Shown: piece by piece, positions 24,870 to 33,735 of the stretch | How the letters are laid out: each line of letters begins with the position of its first letter | Position numbering within the stretch: position 1 is the stretch's first letter | From: Oryzobacter faecalis | GTDB taxonomy: Bacteria > Actinomycetota > Actinomycetes > Actinomycetales > Dermatophilaceae | NCBI RefSeq assembly: GCF_046764005.1 | Contig: NZ_JBKOFW010000002.1 | Coordinates: 310,001 to 374,000 of the forward strand | Direction: 5' to 3' | DNA length: 64,000 nucleotides | The notes under the pieces: generated by a model | The model's input: the letters and a program-made list of their open reading frames with translations, nothing else | Databases searched by the model: none | What the model was told of the DNA's origin: nothing | Program-made: the position numbers and the translations under genes

Positions 24870-26234
24870 TCAGCGGATCGGGTAGACCGGCTGCGTCTGG
24901 GCGTTGAACTCCCGCAGGCGAACCGAGTTCGCCGTGCGCAGGGTCGGGTCCTTGAGCATGAGGACGTCGAAGCCCTTCTGGATGTCCGAGCTGTAGACGA
25001 ACCCGTTGTAGTAGTACGCCGACCACGAGCCGCCGAGGTTGGTGGGCACGAGCGGACCGCGCTCGAAGTAGTCGAGCTCCTTCGGGGCGCTGGAGTCGGT
25101 GAACTCCCACAGCGAGACGCCACCCTGGTACCAGGACTGGACCATGACGTCACGACCGTCGACCGGGATGATCGAGCCGTTGTGCGCGACGCAGTTCTCG
25201 GTGTTGTTCTGGTGGCGCGGGATCTTGTAGTACGACTTGAAGGTCAGCTGGTTGTCCGACCCGAGGTCGTAGATCGCGTTGGCCCCGCGGTTCGGCCCGA
25301 TGGCCTCGTTGCAGGTGGCGCCGGCGCCACCGCCGAGCTCGTCGGTGAAGACGACCTTGGACGCGTCGGCGTTGAACGTGGCCGAGTGCCAGAAGGCGAA
25401 GTTGGTGTCGCGCACCGTCTCCTTGACCACCGGGGCCTCGGGGTTCGAGATGTCCATGATGACGCCGTCACCCATGCAGGCGCCCGCCGCGATCTTCTTG
25501 GCCGGGTAGGCCGTGATGTCGTGGCAGCCGGCCGTGTTCGTGTTGCCGCCGTCCGGGAAGAGGACGGGGGTCGCGACGACACTGGCCGTCGTCGGGGCGC
25601 CGTGCGGCACCTTGATGATCGAGATCAGGTCGTGCGGCGGCTGGCAGTCGGGGAAGTCCGCGCGCGGCCCGTACGAGGACACGTAGAGGTAGTCGGCGTC
25701 CGCGCCCGGGACGACGGTGTGCGTGTGCGACCCGCAGTTGGTCTCGACCGACTTGATGTACTTCGGGTTCCGCACGTCGGAGACGTCGAAGATCTTGATG
25801 CCCTCCCACGACGCCTTGTTCGCCGCGGTCTGGGCGACGCTGGAGCAGCTGTCGTCGCTGCGCGAGGAGTCGGTCGACAGGAACACGAGGTTGCCACGGA
25901 CGCTGATGTCGTTCTGCGCACCCGGGCAGTTGACCTGCGACAGGGTCACCGGCGCCTCGGGGTCGGAGATGTCGTAGATGATGAAGCCCTGGTAGTTGCC
26001 GACGTAGGCGCGGTTGCCCTGGAAGGCGAGGTCCGTGCCGAACTGGCCGACGAACGGGCCGACGTGCGGGGTGTTGCTCAGGTGCTTGATGTTCTTGCTG
26101 TAGCCGATCTGGTCCGGCGCGAGAGCCGTACCGGAGACACCGAGTCCGTCTCCGGCGGAGGCCGCTCCGATGCCTCCCAGTGCGGTCATCAGCAGTCCTG
26201 CCGCTGCAACCGCGAGGGTTCGCGTGCGCTTCAT
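24870..26234 (-). CDS. Secreted LVIVD-repeat beta-propeller protein
   Basis: 454 residues from ATG at 26234, with GAGGTGG as ribosome-binding site. A Sec signal peptide (MKRTRTLAVAAAGLLMTALG, cleavage after ASA near residue 27) precedes LVIVD-type repeats such as GFIIYDISDPEAPV, GIKIFDVSDVRNPKYIKSV and GVIMDISNPEAPVVKETV, which build a propeller. Ten or so Cys suggest disulfides outside the cell. It is divergent from the DUF305 lipoprotein gene, 156 bp between starts. The role is unknown; surface binding is likely. Confidence 0.88.
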   Translation of the reverse strand: MKRTRTLAVAAAGLLMTALGGIGAASAGDGLGVSGTALAPDQIGYSKNIKHLSNTPHVGPFVGQFGTDLAFQGNRAYVGNYQGFIIYDISDPEAPVTLSQVNCPGAQNDISVRGNLVFLSTDSSRSDDSCSSVAQTAANKASWEGIKIFDVSDVRNPKYIKSVETNCGSHTHTVVPGADADYLYVSSYGPRADFPDCQPPHDLISIIKVPHGAPTTASVVATPVLFPDGGNTNTAGCHDITAYPAKKIAAGACMGDGVIMDISNPEAPVVKETVRDTNFAFWHSATFNADASKVVFTDELGGGAGATCNEAIGPNRGANAIYDLGSDNQLTFKSYYKIPRHQNNTENCVAHNGSIIPVDGRDVMVQSWYQGGVSLWEFTDSSAPKELDYFERGPLVPTNLGGSWSAYYYNGFVYSSDIQKGFDVLMLKDPTLRTANSVRLREFNAQTQPVYPIR

Positions 26235-26390
26235 GTCCACCTCGTGTGTGTCGGACGGGGCGCCGTCGAGGGATGGCGAGGGCGCGCCGTCAGGGGTGTG
26301 GGTTTCGCCATCCTCGCCCACACAGGAAGTCCAAAGGGTCATGGGGAGGTAAAGAAATTCGACGTGCCGCACCGCAGTTAGAGTGCACGC

Positions 26391-27083
26391 GTGACGAGCC
26401 CGACCCGCCCCCGCCGTACCGCGCCCACCTGGGCCGCCGGAGCCCTCTGCCTCGCCGCCCTCCTCACCGGGTGCACCTCGGACGAGGGCTCGTTGCCGGC
26501 GGTCAGCGCGGTGACGCCGAGCGCCCCCGTCATCCAGCCCGGCCAGCCCGGGGAGCCGAACGCCACGCTCAGCGGGTCGGCGGCGGCCCCCTCCTTCAGC
26601 CCCACGGCCTCTCCCGCGGACACCCGCTTCTTCCAGGAGATGATCGTCCACCACGCCCAGGCGCTCGTCATGGTCGAGTCGGTCCTGCCCGACCTCACCG
26701 ACAGCGAGGTGGGCGCCCTCGCCTCCCGCATCCGCGACGAGCAGCGCCCCGAGATCGACGCGATGGCGAGCTGGCTCGAGGGCCGCGGGCAGGACGTCCC
26801 GCCGGAGGCCACCAACCCCCGGCTCACCGACCACGGCACCCACGCCATGCCCGGGATGGCGACCCGGGAGGAGATGTCCAGGCTGGCCGCGGCGACGGGG
26901 CCCGAGGCCGACCGCCTCTTCCTCACCCTCATGGTCAGGCACCACGAGGGGGCGATCGACATGGTCGGGAAGCGTGGCGCCTCGGGGTCCGACCCCCGGG
27001 TCGAGGAGACGGCCGACGACATCGCCGTGACGCAGACCAAGCAGATCGCCCAGATGCGGGCGATGCTCGAGCGGCTCGGCTGA
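26391..27083 (+). CDS. DUF305 lipoprotein
   Basis: 230 residues from GTG at 26391. The lipobox LLTGC puts the lipidated Cys at residue 28. A Pro/Ser-rich linker follows, then DUF305, a ferritin-like four-helix domain, with RFFQEMIVHHAQALVM and LFLTLMVRHHEGAIDMV as the paired His motifs. DUF305 proteins are often linked to copper or other metals by their His/Met content, but activity is not proven. The pairing with an LVIVD-repeat protein suggests a shared envelope job. Confidence 0.9.
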   Translation: MTSPTRPRRTAPTWAAGALCLAALLTGCTSDEGSLPAVSAVTPSAPVIQPGQPGEPNATLSGSAAAPSFSPTASPADTRFFQEMIVHHAQALVMVESVLPDLTDSEVGALASRIRDEQRPEIDAMASWLEGRGQDVPPEATNPRLTDHGTHAMPGMATREEMSRLAAATGPEADRLFLTLMVRHHEGAIDMVGKRGASGSDPRVEETADDIAVTQTKQIAQMRAMLERLG

Positions 27084-27203
27084 CCCGAGGCCCCCTGCGA
27101 CACCACGCAGAACCGGCTGTCGCCCCCGACACCGGCGGCTTACGCTTCCTCCAGCACGCCAGAACCGGCGAGCAGGCCGGGCCGAGCTGGAGGAACGGAC
27201 ATC

Positions 27204-29195
27204 GTGGGGGACACGAGAGGGCGCCGCGCGCCCTGGGTGACGGCGGTCGTCGCAGCGATGCTGCTGGCCGCCCCGTCGGCGGTCGCGGACGAAGGCCTGG
27301 CCACCGGGGCGGTCAGCCGGTACGTCCTCGACGCGAAGCGGACCACCGTCAAGGCCTCGATCCGGCTCGAGCTGCGCAACGTCACCCCCGACCGGGGCAA
27401 CACCTACTACTTCTACAACGCGTTCGCCGTGCCGGTGCCGGCCGGTGCCGAGAAGGTGCGCGCGCGCAGCAACGGTCGGTCCCTGTCGGTGTCCCTGCGC
27501 CCCACCGACGACGCCTCGACCAGGCTGGCCCGGATCACCTTCCCGAACCTGCTGTACGACCGCAGCCGCACCATCGAGCTCACCTTCGAGGTGCCCGGCG
27601 AGAAGCCCCGGTCGAAGGACTCGACGCGGGTCGGGCCCGGCTACGCGTCGTTCGCCGTCTACGGCGTCGGCGACGAGGGACGCAACCGCGTCGAGGTCGT
27701 CGCGCCCTCGGCGATGTCGTTCGACGCGACGAGCGAGGCGTTCTCCTCGGCCGAGTCCGGCGGGTCGACGACGTGGACGGCGACCGAGAACGACCCCGAC
27801 GGCGGCTTCTTCGCCGTCGTCTCCCTCCGCGACCCGAAGCAGGTCGACGAGCGGACCGTCGACGTCGCCGGGACCTCGCTCATCCTCAGCGGCTTCACCG
27901 ACGACACGAAGTGGGGCGACTTCGTCGCCGACAAGGTGACGACGGGGATCCCCGTGCTGGAGAAGCTCGTCGGGACGCCGTGGCCCGGCGGCCTCGAGCG
28001 GATCCGCGAGGACGCCGCCCCCTCGGTGTACGGCTACGACGGCTGGTTCGACCCGAGCGACGACGAGATCGTCGTCGGCGAGCAGCTCGACGCCGACCTC
28101 ATCTTCCACGAGCTCTCGCACGCGTGGCTCCAGGGCGACCGGTTCGACGAGCGGTGGGTGTCCGAGGGCCTGGCCCAGGTCGTCGCCGAACGCGCGATCC
28201 GGGTGACCGGCGGTGAGGTGCGCACCCACCCGACGGTGAGCCCGACGAGCAAGGACAACCTGCCCCTCAACGAGTGGGGCAGCGCCGAGCGCTCCGGCGA
28301 CGTCGACGCGTACGCCTACCCGGCCGCCTACCGGGCGACCGCCGCCGTGACCAAGGGCCTGGACGACGCGGCGTTCGCCGAGGTCGTGCGGGCTGCCATC
28401 CGCGGGGAACGGGCCTACGACGCCGCCGGGACGCGCGACCCCGACGGTGGCCGCACGACGTGGGCGCGCTGGCTGGACCTGCTCGAGACCCGGGCCGGGG
28501 TGGAGGACGCCGCGTCCGTCTTCGCCCGCTGGGCCCTCACCGACGACGAGAAGGAGCGCCTGCCGACACGGGCGCAGGAGCGTACGGCCTACGCCGCCCT
28601 CGACACCGCCGACGGCGCATGGCTGCCGCCCGACGGCCTGCGCGACGCGATGACGTCCTGGGACTTCGAGCGCGCCGCGTCGGTGCGGGCGAAGATCGAG
28701 GCCCTCGGCGCGCGGGCGGTCGCGGTCCAGGACGCCGCCAAGCGCGTCGGCACCGAGGTGCCCGACGTCATCCGCGACGCGTACGAGAAGGCCGAGCAGG
28801 ACGAGCAGTACGCCGCGCTCGCGACCTCGCTGCCCAAGGCGGCGACCGCCGTGACCGCCGTCGGCGAGGCTCGCCGGGCGGCCCGCGCCGACCGCGACCC
28901 GCTGAGCGAGCTCGGTGCGGCCGTCCTCGGCGTCGACGGCCGGGCCGTGGAGGCCGTCGACCTGCTCGGCGAGGGACGGCTCGACGAGGCGACCGCGGCT
29001 GCCCGCGAGGTCACCGACCGGGCCGACCGCTCGCTCCTCGTGGGGCTCGCCGTCCCGCTCTGCCTGTTCCTCCTGCTCGCGGGCGGGTTGCTGCTGGCGC
29101 GGCGCGTCCTCGCCGGCCGCCGTCGCCGCGCGCAGCTGCTGGCGCAGGAGCGCGAGCGCCTCCTCGCCGGCCTGACCCCCACGGCCCCCTCCTGA
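27204..29195 (+). CDS. Secreted/membrane-anchored gluzincin metallopeptidase
   Basis: 663 residues from GTG at 27204 (GGAGGAACGGAC upstream). A signal peptide lies at 1-29 (VTAVVAAMLLAAPSAVADEG). A beta-rich domain of about 200 residues resembles the M1 N-terminal domain. The zinc motif HELSH lies near residue 303, with the third ligand Glu probably in WVSEGLAQ 16 residues later, as in M1 peptidases. The helical C-terminal half is low in complexity, and a membrane helix near 618-637 leaves a short basic tail inside. No relative with known substrate is recognised. It lies 120 bp after the DUF305 gene and convergent with argA. Confidence 0.82.
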   Translation: MGDTRGRRAPWVTAVVAAMLLAAPSAVADEGLATGAVSRYVLDAKRTTVKASIRLELRNVTPDRGNTYYFYNAFAVPVPAGAEKVRARSNGRSLSVSLRPTDDASTRLARITFPNLLYDRSRTIELTFEVPGEKPRSKDSTRVGPGYASFAVYGVGDEGRNRVEVVAPSAMSFDATSEAFSSAESGGSTTWTATENDPDGGFFAVVSLRDPKQVDERTVDVAGTSLILSGFTDDTKWGDFVADKVTTGIPVLEKLVGTPWPGGLERIREDAAPSVYGYDGWFDPSDDEIVVGEQLDADLIFHELSHAWLQGDRFDERWVSEGLAQVVAERAIRVTGGEVRTHPTVSPTSKDNLPLNEWGSAERSGDVDAYAYPAAYRATAAVTKGLDDAAFAEVVRAAIRGERAYDAAGTRDPDGGRTTWARWLDLLETRAGVEDAASVFARWALTDDEKERLPTRAQERTAYAALDTADGAWLPPDGLRDAMTSWDFERAASVRAKIEALGARAVAVQDAAKRVGTEVPDVIRDAYEKAEQDEQYAALATSLPKAATAVTAVGEARRAARADRDPLSELGAAVLGVDGRAVEAVDLLGEGRLDEATAAAREVTDRADRSLLVGLAVPLCLFLLLAGGLLLARRVLAGRRRRAQLLAQERERLLAGLTPTAPS

Positions 29196-29231
29196 CGCCG
29201 TCGTGCGCGCACGCTCGGGGGACGGGCAGCC

Positions 29232-29768
29232 TCAGAGGACGCGGAGCATCCGGGTGTTCCCGAGGGTGTTCGGCTTGACCCGCTCGAGGTCGAGGAACTC
29301 GGCGACGCCCTCGTCGTAGGAGCGCAGCAGCTCGAGGTAGACCTCGGGGTCGACCGCCTGGCCCTCGATGGGCTCGAACCCGTGCCGCGAGAAGAACGCG
29401 GTCTCGAAGGTGAGGCAGAACAGCCGGGACAGGCCGAGGTCGCGGGCGCGCGCGACCAGCCGGTCGAGCAGGGCCGATCCCACCCCGTGCCCCAGCGCGG
29501 ACTCGTGGACCGCGAGCGTGCGGACCTCGCCGAGGTCCTCCCACAGGACGTGGAGGGCCCCGCAGCCGACGACCTCCCCGTCGAGCTCGGCGACGACGAA
29601 GTCCCCGACCGACTCGTAGTAGGCCACGGCCTCCTTGTTCAGCAGGACGCGACGCTCGGCGAGGGGGGCGACGAGCGCGCGGATGGCGCGGACGTCGGCG
29701 GTGCGGGCGGCCCGGATCGCCAGGGACCCCGGCGGGCGGGGGAGCGGGGGGCGCTCGGCGGCGGTCAC
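29232..29768 (-). CDS. argA: N-acetylglutamate synthase (short GNAT type)
   Basis: 178 residues from GTG at 29768. It transfers acetyl from acetyl-CoA to glutamate in the first step of arginine synthesis. The sequence follows M. tuberculosis Rv2747 closely: VVGCGALHVLWEDLGEVRT, GHGVGSALLDRLV (acetyl-CoA loop), LTFETAFFSRHGFEPIEG and GVAEFLDLERVKPN. It lacks the kinase-like domain of E. coli ArgA, as expected for this type. Stand-alone and convergent with the metallopeptidase gene. The structured 350-bp region upstream could hold its promoter or a leader. Confidence 0.93.
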   Translation of the reverse strand: MTAAERPPLPRPPGSLAIRAARTADVRAIRALVAPLAERRVLLNKEAVAYYESVGDFVVAELDGEVVGCGALHVLWEDLGEVRTLAVHESALGHGVGSALLDRLVARARDLGLSRLFCLTFETAFFSRHGFEPIEGQAVDPEVYLELLRSYDEGVAEFLDLERVKPNTLGNTRMLRVL

Positions 29769-30123
29769 GGCCCGAGCGTATCCCGGGCGGTGAGTGGCGG
29801 GTCGTCGGCTCGGCACACCCGGGCCGTCCCGCGCACTGGAGCACAGCGGTGCGGGAGCTGCCGGCGACCCACCACCCTCTCCCGTCCCGGAAAGGCGGAG
29901 ATGGTGGCGGCCCGCCACCGCAGGGGTGGTGGCGGGCCGCTCGTGCAAGGTGCCCCGGAGGCCCTTGCAGGAACAATCCTGCGCCACGGGTGGTTGGAGG
30001 CGGGTCAAGGAAGGGCAAAAGTTGGGTCAAATCCCCCGGCGCGGGGTGAGTTGGCCCCGGGAACGCGACGAGGCCCCCGACCCAGCGGGTCGGGGGCCTC
30101 GTCGCGGAGGGCGTCGCCTCGGC
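29769..30123. other. 355-bp structured intergenic region between argA and clpC ends
   Basis: No open frame is credible. It contains a 13-bp hairpin (29907-29919 with 29928-29940), a 7-bp hairpin TGCAAGG/CCTTGCA (29944-29969), a 6-bp hairpin GCAGGA/TCCTGC (29967-29982) that shares GCA with the previous one so the two exclude each other, and the clpC terminator (30064-30106). TTGACCC occurs twice on the minus strand near 30005-30035. It may be an argA leader or a small RNA. Confidence 0.5.
30064..30106. terminator. Terminator of clpC
   Basis: A 20-bp perfect stem (CGCGACGAGGCCCCCGACCC and complement) with an AGC loop, 17 bp beyond the clpC stop. No T-tract. Confidence 0.85.
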
Positions 30124-32634
30124 TCAGCCCTCGGCGGCGACCACCGGCACCTCGATGGCCCGCGAGTGCGGCGTCCCCTCGAAGGTGAAGCCGTCGTCCT
30201 TGGACTCGCCCGTGGCGTCGACCGCGACGATCTCGCCGGACTTCAGCTCGCCGAAGAGGATCTTCTCCGAGAGCACGTCCTCGATCTCGCGCTGGATCGT
30301 GCGGCGCAGCGGACGGGCACCGAGGACCGGGTCGTAGCCCTTGGTCGCGAGGAGGTTCTTCGCGGCCGGGGTGAGCTCGATCCCCATGTCCTTGTCCTTG
30401 AGCCGCTTGTCGAGCTTGGCGATCTCGAGGTCGACGATCTGGACGATCTCGGCCTGGCTCAGCTGCGGGAAGACGATGGTGTCGTCGACGCGGTTGAGGA
30501 ACTCGGGGCGGAAGTGCTGCTTGAGCTCGTCGGTGACCTTGGCCTTCATCCGCTCGTAGTCCGAGCGCGTGTCCGGGCCCGCCGAGAAGCCGAGCGTGCC
30601 CTTGGAGATGTCCCGGGTCCCGAGGTTGGTCGTCATGATGATGACGGTGTTCTTGAAGTCGACCATCCGACCCTGGGAGTCGGTGAGGCGGCCGTCCTCG
30701 AGCACCTGCAGCAGGGAGTTGAAGATCTCCGGGTGGGCCTTCTCGACCTCGTCGAACAGCACGACCGAGAACGGCTTGCGCCGCACCTTCTCGGTGAGCT
30801 GGCCGCCCTCCTCGTACCCGACGTACCCGGGGGGCGAGCCGAACAGCCGTGACACGGTGTGCTTCTCGCTGTACTCGGACATGTCGAGCTGGATGAGGCT
30901 GTCCTCGTCGCCGAAGAGGAACTCGGCGAGCGTCTTGGCGAGCTCGGTCTTCCCCACACCGGTCGGGCCGGCGAAGATGAACGAGCCACCGGGACGGCGG
31001 GGGTCCTTCAGGCCGGCACGGGTGCGGCGGATGGCCTGGGACAGCGCCTTGATGGCGTCGTCCATGCCGACGACCCGCTTGTGCAGCTCGTCCTCCATGT
31101 GGAGCAGGCGGCTGGACTCCTCCTCGGTCAGCTTGAACACCGGGATCCCCGTGGACGCGGCGAGGACCTCGGCGATGAGCTCCTCGTCGACCTCGGCGAT
31201 GACGTCCATGTCGCCGGACTTCCACTCGGCCTCGCGCTTGGCCTTCTCGTGGCGCAGGTTCTTCTCGTCGTCACGCAGGCGCGCGGCCTTCTCGAAGTCC
31301 TGGCCGTCGATGGCCGACTCCTTCTCGCGGACGACGGTGGCGATCTTCTCGTCGAACTCGCGCAGGTCCGGCGGTGCGGTCATCCGGCGGATGCGCAGTC
31401 GCGCGCCCGCCTCGTCAATGAGGTCGATCGCCTTGTCCGGGAGGAAGCGGTCGTTGACGTAGCGGTCGGCCATGTTCGCTGCCGCCACGAGGGCGCCGTC
31501 GGTGATGGAGACGCGGTGGTGAGCCTCGTAGCGGTCGCGCAGGCCCTTGAGGATCTCGATGGCGTGCGCGAGCGTCGGCTCGGCCACCTGGATCGGCTGG
31601 AAGCGGCGCTCGAGTGCGGCGTCCTTCTCGATGTGCTTGCGGTACTCGTCGAGGGTCGTCGCGCCGATGACCTGGAGCTCGCCGCGGGCGAGCATCGGCT
31701 TGAGGATCGAGGCCGCGTCGATGGCGCCCTCGGCGGCACCCGCACCCACGAGGGTGTGGATCTCGTCGATGAACAGGACGATGTCGCCGCGGGTGCGGAT
31801 CTCCTTGAGGACCTTCTTCAGCCGCTCCTCGAAGTCACCGCGGTAGCGGCTGCCGGCGACGAGCGCGCCGAGGTCGAGGGTGTAGAGCTGCTTGTCCTTG
31901 AGGGTCTCGGGGACCTCGCCTCGGACGATGTCCTGGGCCAGGCCCTCGACGACGGCGGTCTTGCCGACGCCGGGCTCGCCGATGAGGACGGGGTTGTTCT
32001 TCGTGCGGCGCGAGAGCACCTGCATGACCCGCTCGATCTCCTTCTCGCGGCCGATGACGGGGTCGAGCTTGCCCTCGCGGGCGGCGGAGGTGAGGTTGCG
32101 GCCGAACTGGTCGAGGACGAGGGAGCCGGCAGGGGTGCCCTCGGCGGGGCCGCCCTGGGTGGCGCCGCCACCGGAGGAGGGGCCCTCCTTGCCGCCCTGG
32201 TACCCCGAGATCAGCTGGATGACCTGCTGGCGGACGCGGGACAGGTCGGCGCCGAGCTTGACGAGCACCTGGGCCGCGACGCCCTCGCCCTCACGGATGA
32301 GGCCGAGGAGGATGTGCTCGGTGCCGATGTAGTTGTGGCCGAGCTGCAGCGCCTCGCGCAGGCTCAGCTCGAGGACCTTCTTGGCCCGCGGGGTGAACGG
32401 GATGTGGCCCGTGGGGGCCTGCTGGCCCTGGCCGATGATCTCCTGCACCTGCTCGCGGACGGCCTCCAGCGAGATGCCGAGGCTCTCGAGGGCCTTGCTG
32501 GCCACTCCCTCACCCTCGTGGATGAGGCCGAGGAGGATGTGCTCGGTCCCGATGTAGTTGTGGTTGAGCCCCCGTGCCTCCTCCTGGGCGAGCACGACGA
32601 CGCGCCTGGCGCGGTCGGTGAACCGTTCGAACAT
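30124..32634 (-). CDS. clpC: ATP-dependent Clp protease ATPase subunit ClpC
   Basis: 836 residues, the usual length. It unfolds proteins for ClpP. It opens MFERFTDRARRVVVLAQEEA, with two Clp-N repeats to about 145 (each with YIGTEHILLGLI). AAA1 has Walker A GEPGVGKTAV near 215, a UVR segment lies near 425-460, and AAA2 has GPTGVGKTELAKTLAE near 555 and FDEVEKAHPEIFN. A ClpP-binding tripeptide-type loop is expected in AAA2. In M. tuberculosis the order is lysS-lsr2-clpC1; here six genes separate lsr2 from clpC. Expected to be controlled by ClgR; a weak candidate box lies at 32775. Confidence 0.98.
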   Translation of the reverse strand: MFERFTDRARRVVVLAQEEARGLNHNYIGTEHILLGLIHEGEGVASKALESLGISLEAVREQVQEIIGQGQQAPTGHIPFTPRAKKVLELSLREALQLGHNYIGTEHILLGLIREGEGVAAQVLVKLGADLSRVRQQVIQLISGYQGGKEGPSSGGGATQGGPAEGTPAGSLVLDQFGRNLTSAAREGKLDPVIGREKEIERVMQVLSRRTKNNPVLIGEPGVGKTAVVEGLAQDIVRGEVPETLKDKQLYTLDLGALVAGSRYRGDFEERLKKVLKEIRTRGDIVLFIDEIHTLVGAGAAEGAIDAASILKPMLARGELQVIGATTLDEYRKHIEKDAALERRFQPIQVAEPTLAHAIEILKGLRDRYEAHHRVSITDGALVAAANMADRYVNDRFLPDKAIDLIDEAGARLRIRRMTAPPDLREFDEKIATVVREKESAIDGQDFEKAARLRDDEKNLRHEKAKREAEWKSGDMDVIAEVDEELIAEVLAASTGIPVFKLTEEESSRLLHMEDELHKRVVGMDDAIKALSQAIRRTRAGLKDPRRPGGSFIFAGPTGVGKTELAKTLAEFLFGDEDSLIQLDMSEYSEKHTVSRLFGSPPGYVGYEEGGQLTEKVRRKPFSVVLFDEVEKAHPEIFNSLLQVLEDGRLTDSQGRMVDFKNTVIIMTTNLGTRDISKGTLGFSAGPDTRSDYERMKAKVTDELKQHFRPEFLNRVDDTIVFPQLSQAEIVQIVDLEIAKLDKRLKDKDMGIELTPAAKNLLATKGYDPVLGARPLRRTIQREIEDVLSEKILFGELKSGEIVAVDATGESKDDGFTFEGTPHSRAIEVPVVAAEG

Positions 32635-32774
32635 GGTGCTTCTCCTGACGTCGAGTCACCCTCGATGCTAGTCGCGCCGCCTGTCCCTGACGGTGTCCTT
32701 GTGGACTCGGGTCCGAGGTGTGGGCGGCGCATCGTTCGAGGGTGTCAACGTGGGGCCGCCGGGCGCGTGTTCCG

Positions 32775-32790
32775 TGTTCGCTCAGGGCAG
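32775..32790. promoter_or_regulatory. Weak ClgR-box candidate upstream of clpC
   Basis: TGTTCGCTCAGGGCAG fits most of the published ClgR pattern (CGCYNANRGCG) but ends GCA instead of GCG. It lies about 140 bp upstream of clpC. Suggestive only. Confidence 0.2.
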
Positions 32791-32833
32791 ACGGGAAACC
32801 CCTGCTCAGGCCCCGCGGGCTTCCTCCCGGCCG

Positions 32834-33661
32834 TCAGCTGCGGCGCTGGCAGCGGCCGCACCAGAACAGGTTGCGGCCGGCGACGACCTGCGTGCGGACC
32901 TTCGACCCGCAGACCGGGCAGGGCTGGCCGGCCCGCTTGTAGACGGCGGAGGTGCGCTCGAGCAGGCGGGGGACCTCGCCGCGGCCGAGCGCCGCCTCGA
33001 CCTCGAGCACCTGTTCCTCGACGGTGACGATCCGCCCCGTCGTGACACCGAGAGGCATGAGGCGGGCGAGGTCGGCCCAGATGAGCCGCCACGACGCGCG
33101 CTTGAGCCTGCGGCCCTCGGTGAACGGCGAGAGCCGGTGCCGGAAGAGCACCTCGGAGCGGTAGACGTTGCCGACGCCGGCGAGCACCGACTGGTCCATG
33201 AGGAGCTCGGCGACCGACCGGCCCGACCGGTGGATGCGCGTCCACGCCACGTCGGGGTCGGCGTCGGGGCGCAGGGGGTCGGGCCCCAGCCCGGCGAGGA
33301 CGGCGTCGACGCGCTCGGGGGTGACGACCTCGCAGAGGTTGGGCCCCCGCAGGTCGGCGACGTGCTCCCCCGTGCGCAGCCGGAGGCGGACCTGCCCGAC
33401 GGCGGGGACCTCGGCCGTCCACTCGTGGCTGTCGACGGTGAAGGTGCCGATGAGGCCCAGGTGGACGTGCAGCCACCGGTCACCGGCGAACTCGACGAAC
33501 AGGTGCTTGCCGCGGCTCGTGGCACGGAGCAGCTCGCGGCCGGTGAGCTCGGCGGCGCCCTCGGTGAACCGGCCCTGCGGGCTCGTGACCTCCGGGTTCG
33601 ACCCGGCGAAGGCCTCGTGGAGGTCGCGGGCGAGCGCGAACAGCGTGTGACCCTCGGGCAT
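32834..33661 (-). CDS. nei: Fpg/Nei-family DNA glycosylase (endonuclease VIII-like, Nei2)
   Basis: 275 residues. A bifunctional glycosylase/AP lyase for oxidised pyrimidines. The MPEGHT start places the Pro2 nucleophile and Glu3 and marks the Nei rather than Fpg (MPELPE) branch. A helix-two-turn-helix follows with DQSVLAGVGNVYRSE, and the zinc finger CPVC-x15-CGRC closes the protein. It is downstream of ku and the NYN gene on the same strand, 74 bp from the NYN stop, so part of a repair island. Confidence 0.95.
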   Translation of the reverse strand: MPEGHTLFALARDLHEAFAGSNPEVTSPQGRFTEGAAELTGRELLRATSRGKHLFVEFAGDRWLHVHLGLIGTFTVDSHEWTAEVPAVGQVRLRLRTGEHVADLRGPNLCEVVTPERVDAVLAGLGPDPLRPDADPDVAWTRIHRSGRSVAELLMDQSVLAGVGNVYRSEVLFRHRLSPFTEGRRLKRASWRLIWADLARLMPLGVTTGRIVTVEEQVLEVEAALGRGEVPRLLERTSAVYKRAGQPCPVCGSKVRTQVVAGRNLFWCGRCQRRS

Positions 33662-33735
33662 GCCCGCCAGCCTAGGCGGCGCGGACGACGCCCGCGGTGG
33701 CCCGGTGGCGCGCCGTCATCCGCGACGCGCCGACG

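Noticed and set aside
29907..30063. tRNA or known small RNA gene
   Set aside because: The stems do not form a cloverleaf and there is no T-loop GTTC consensus in the right place.
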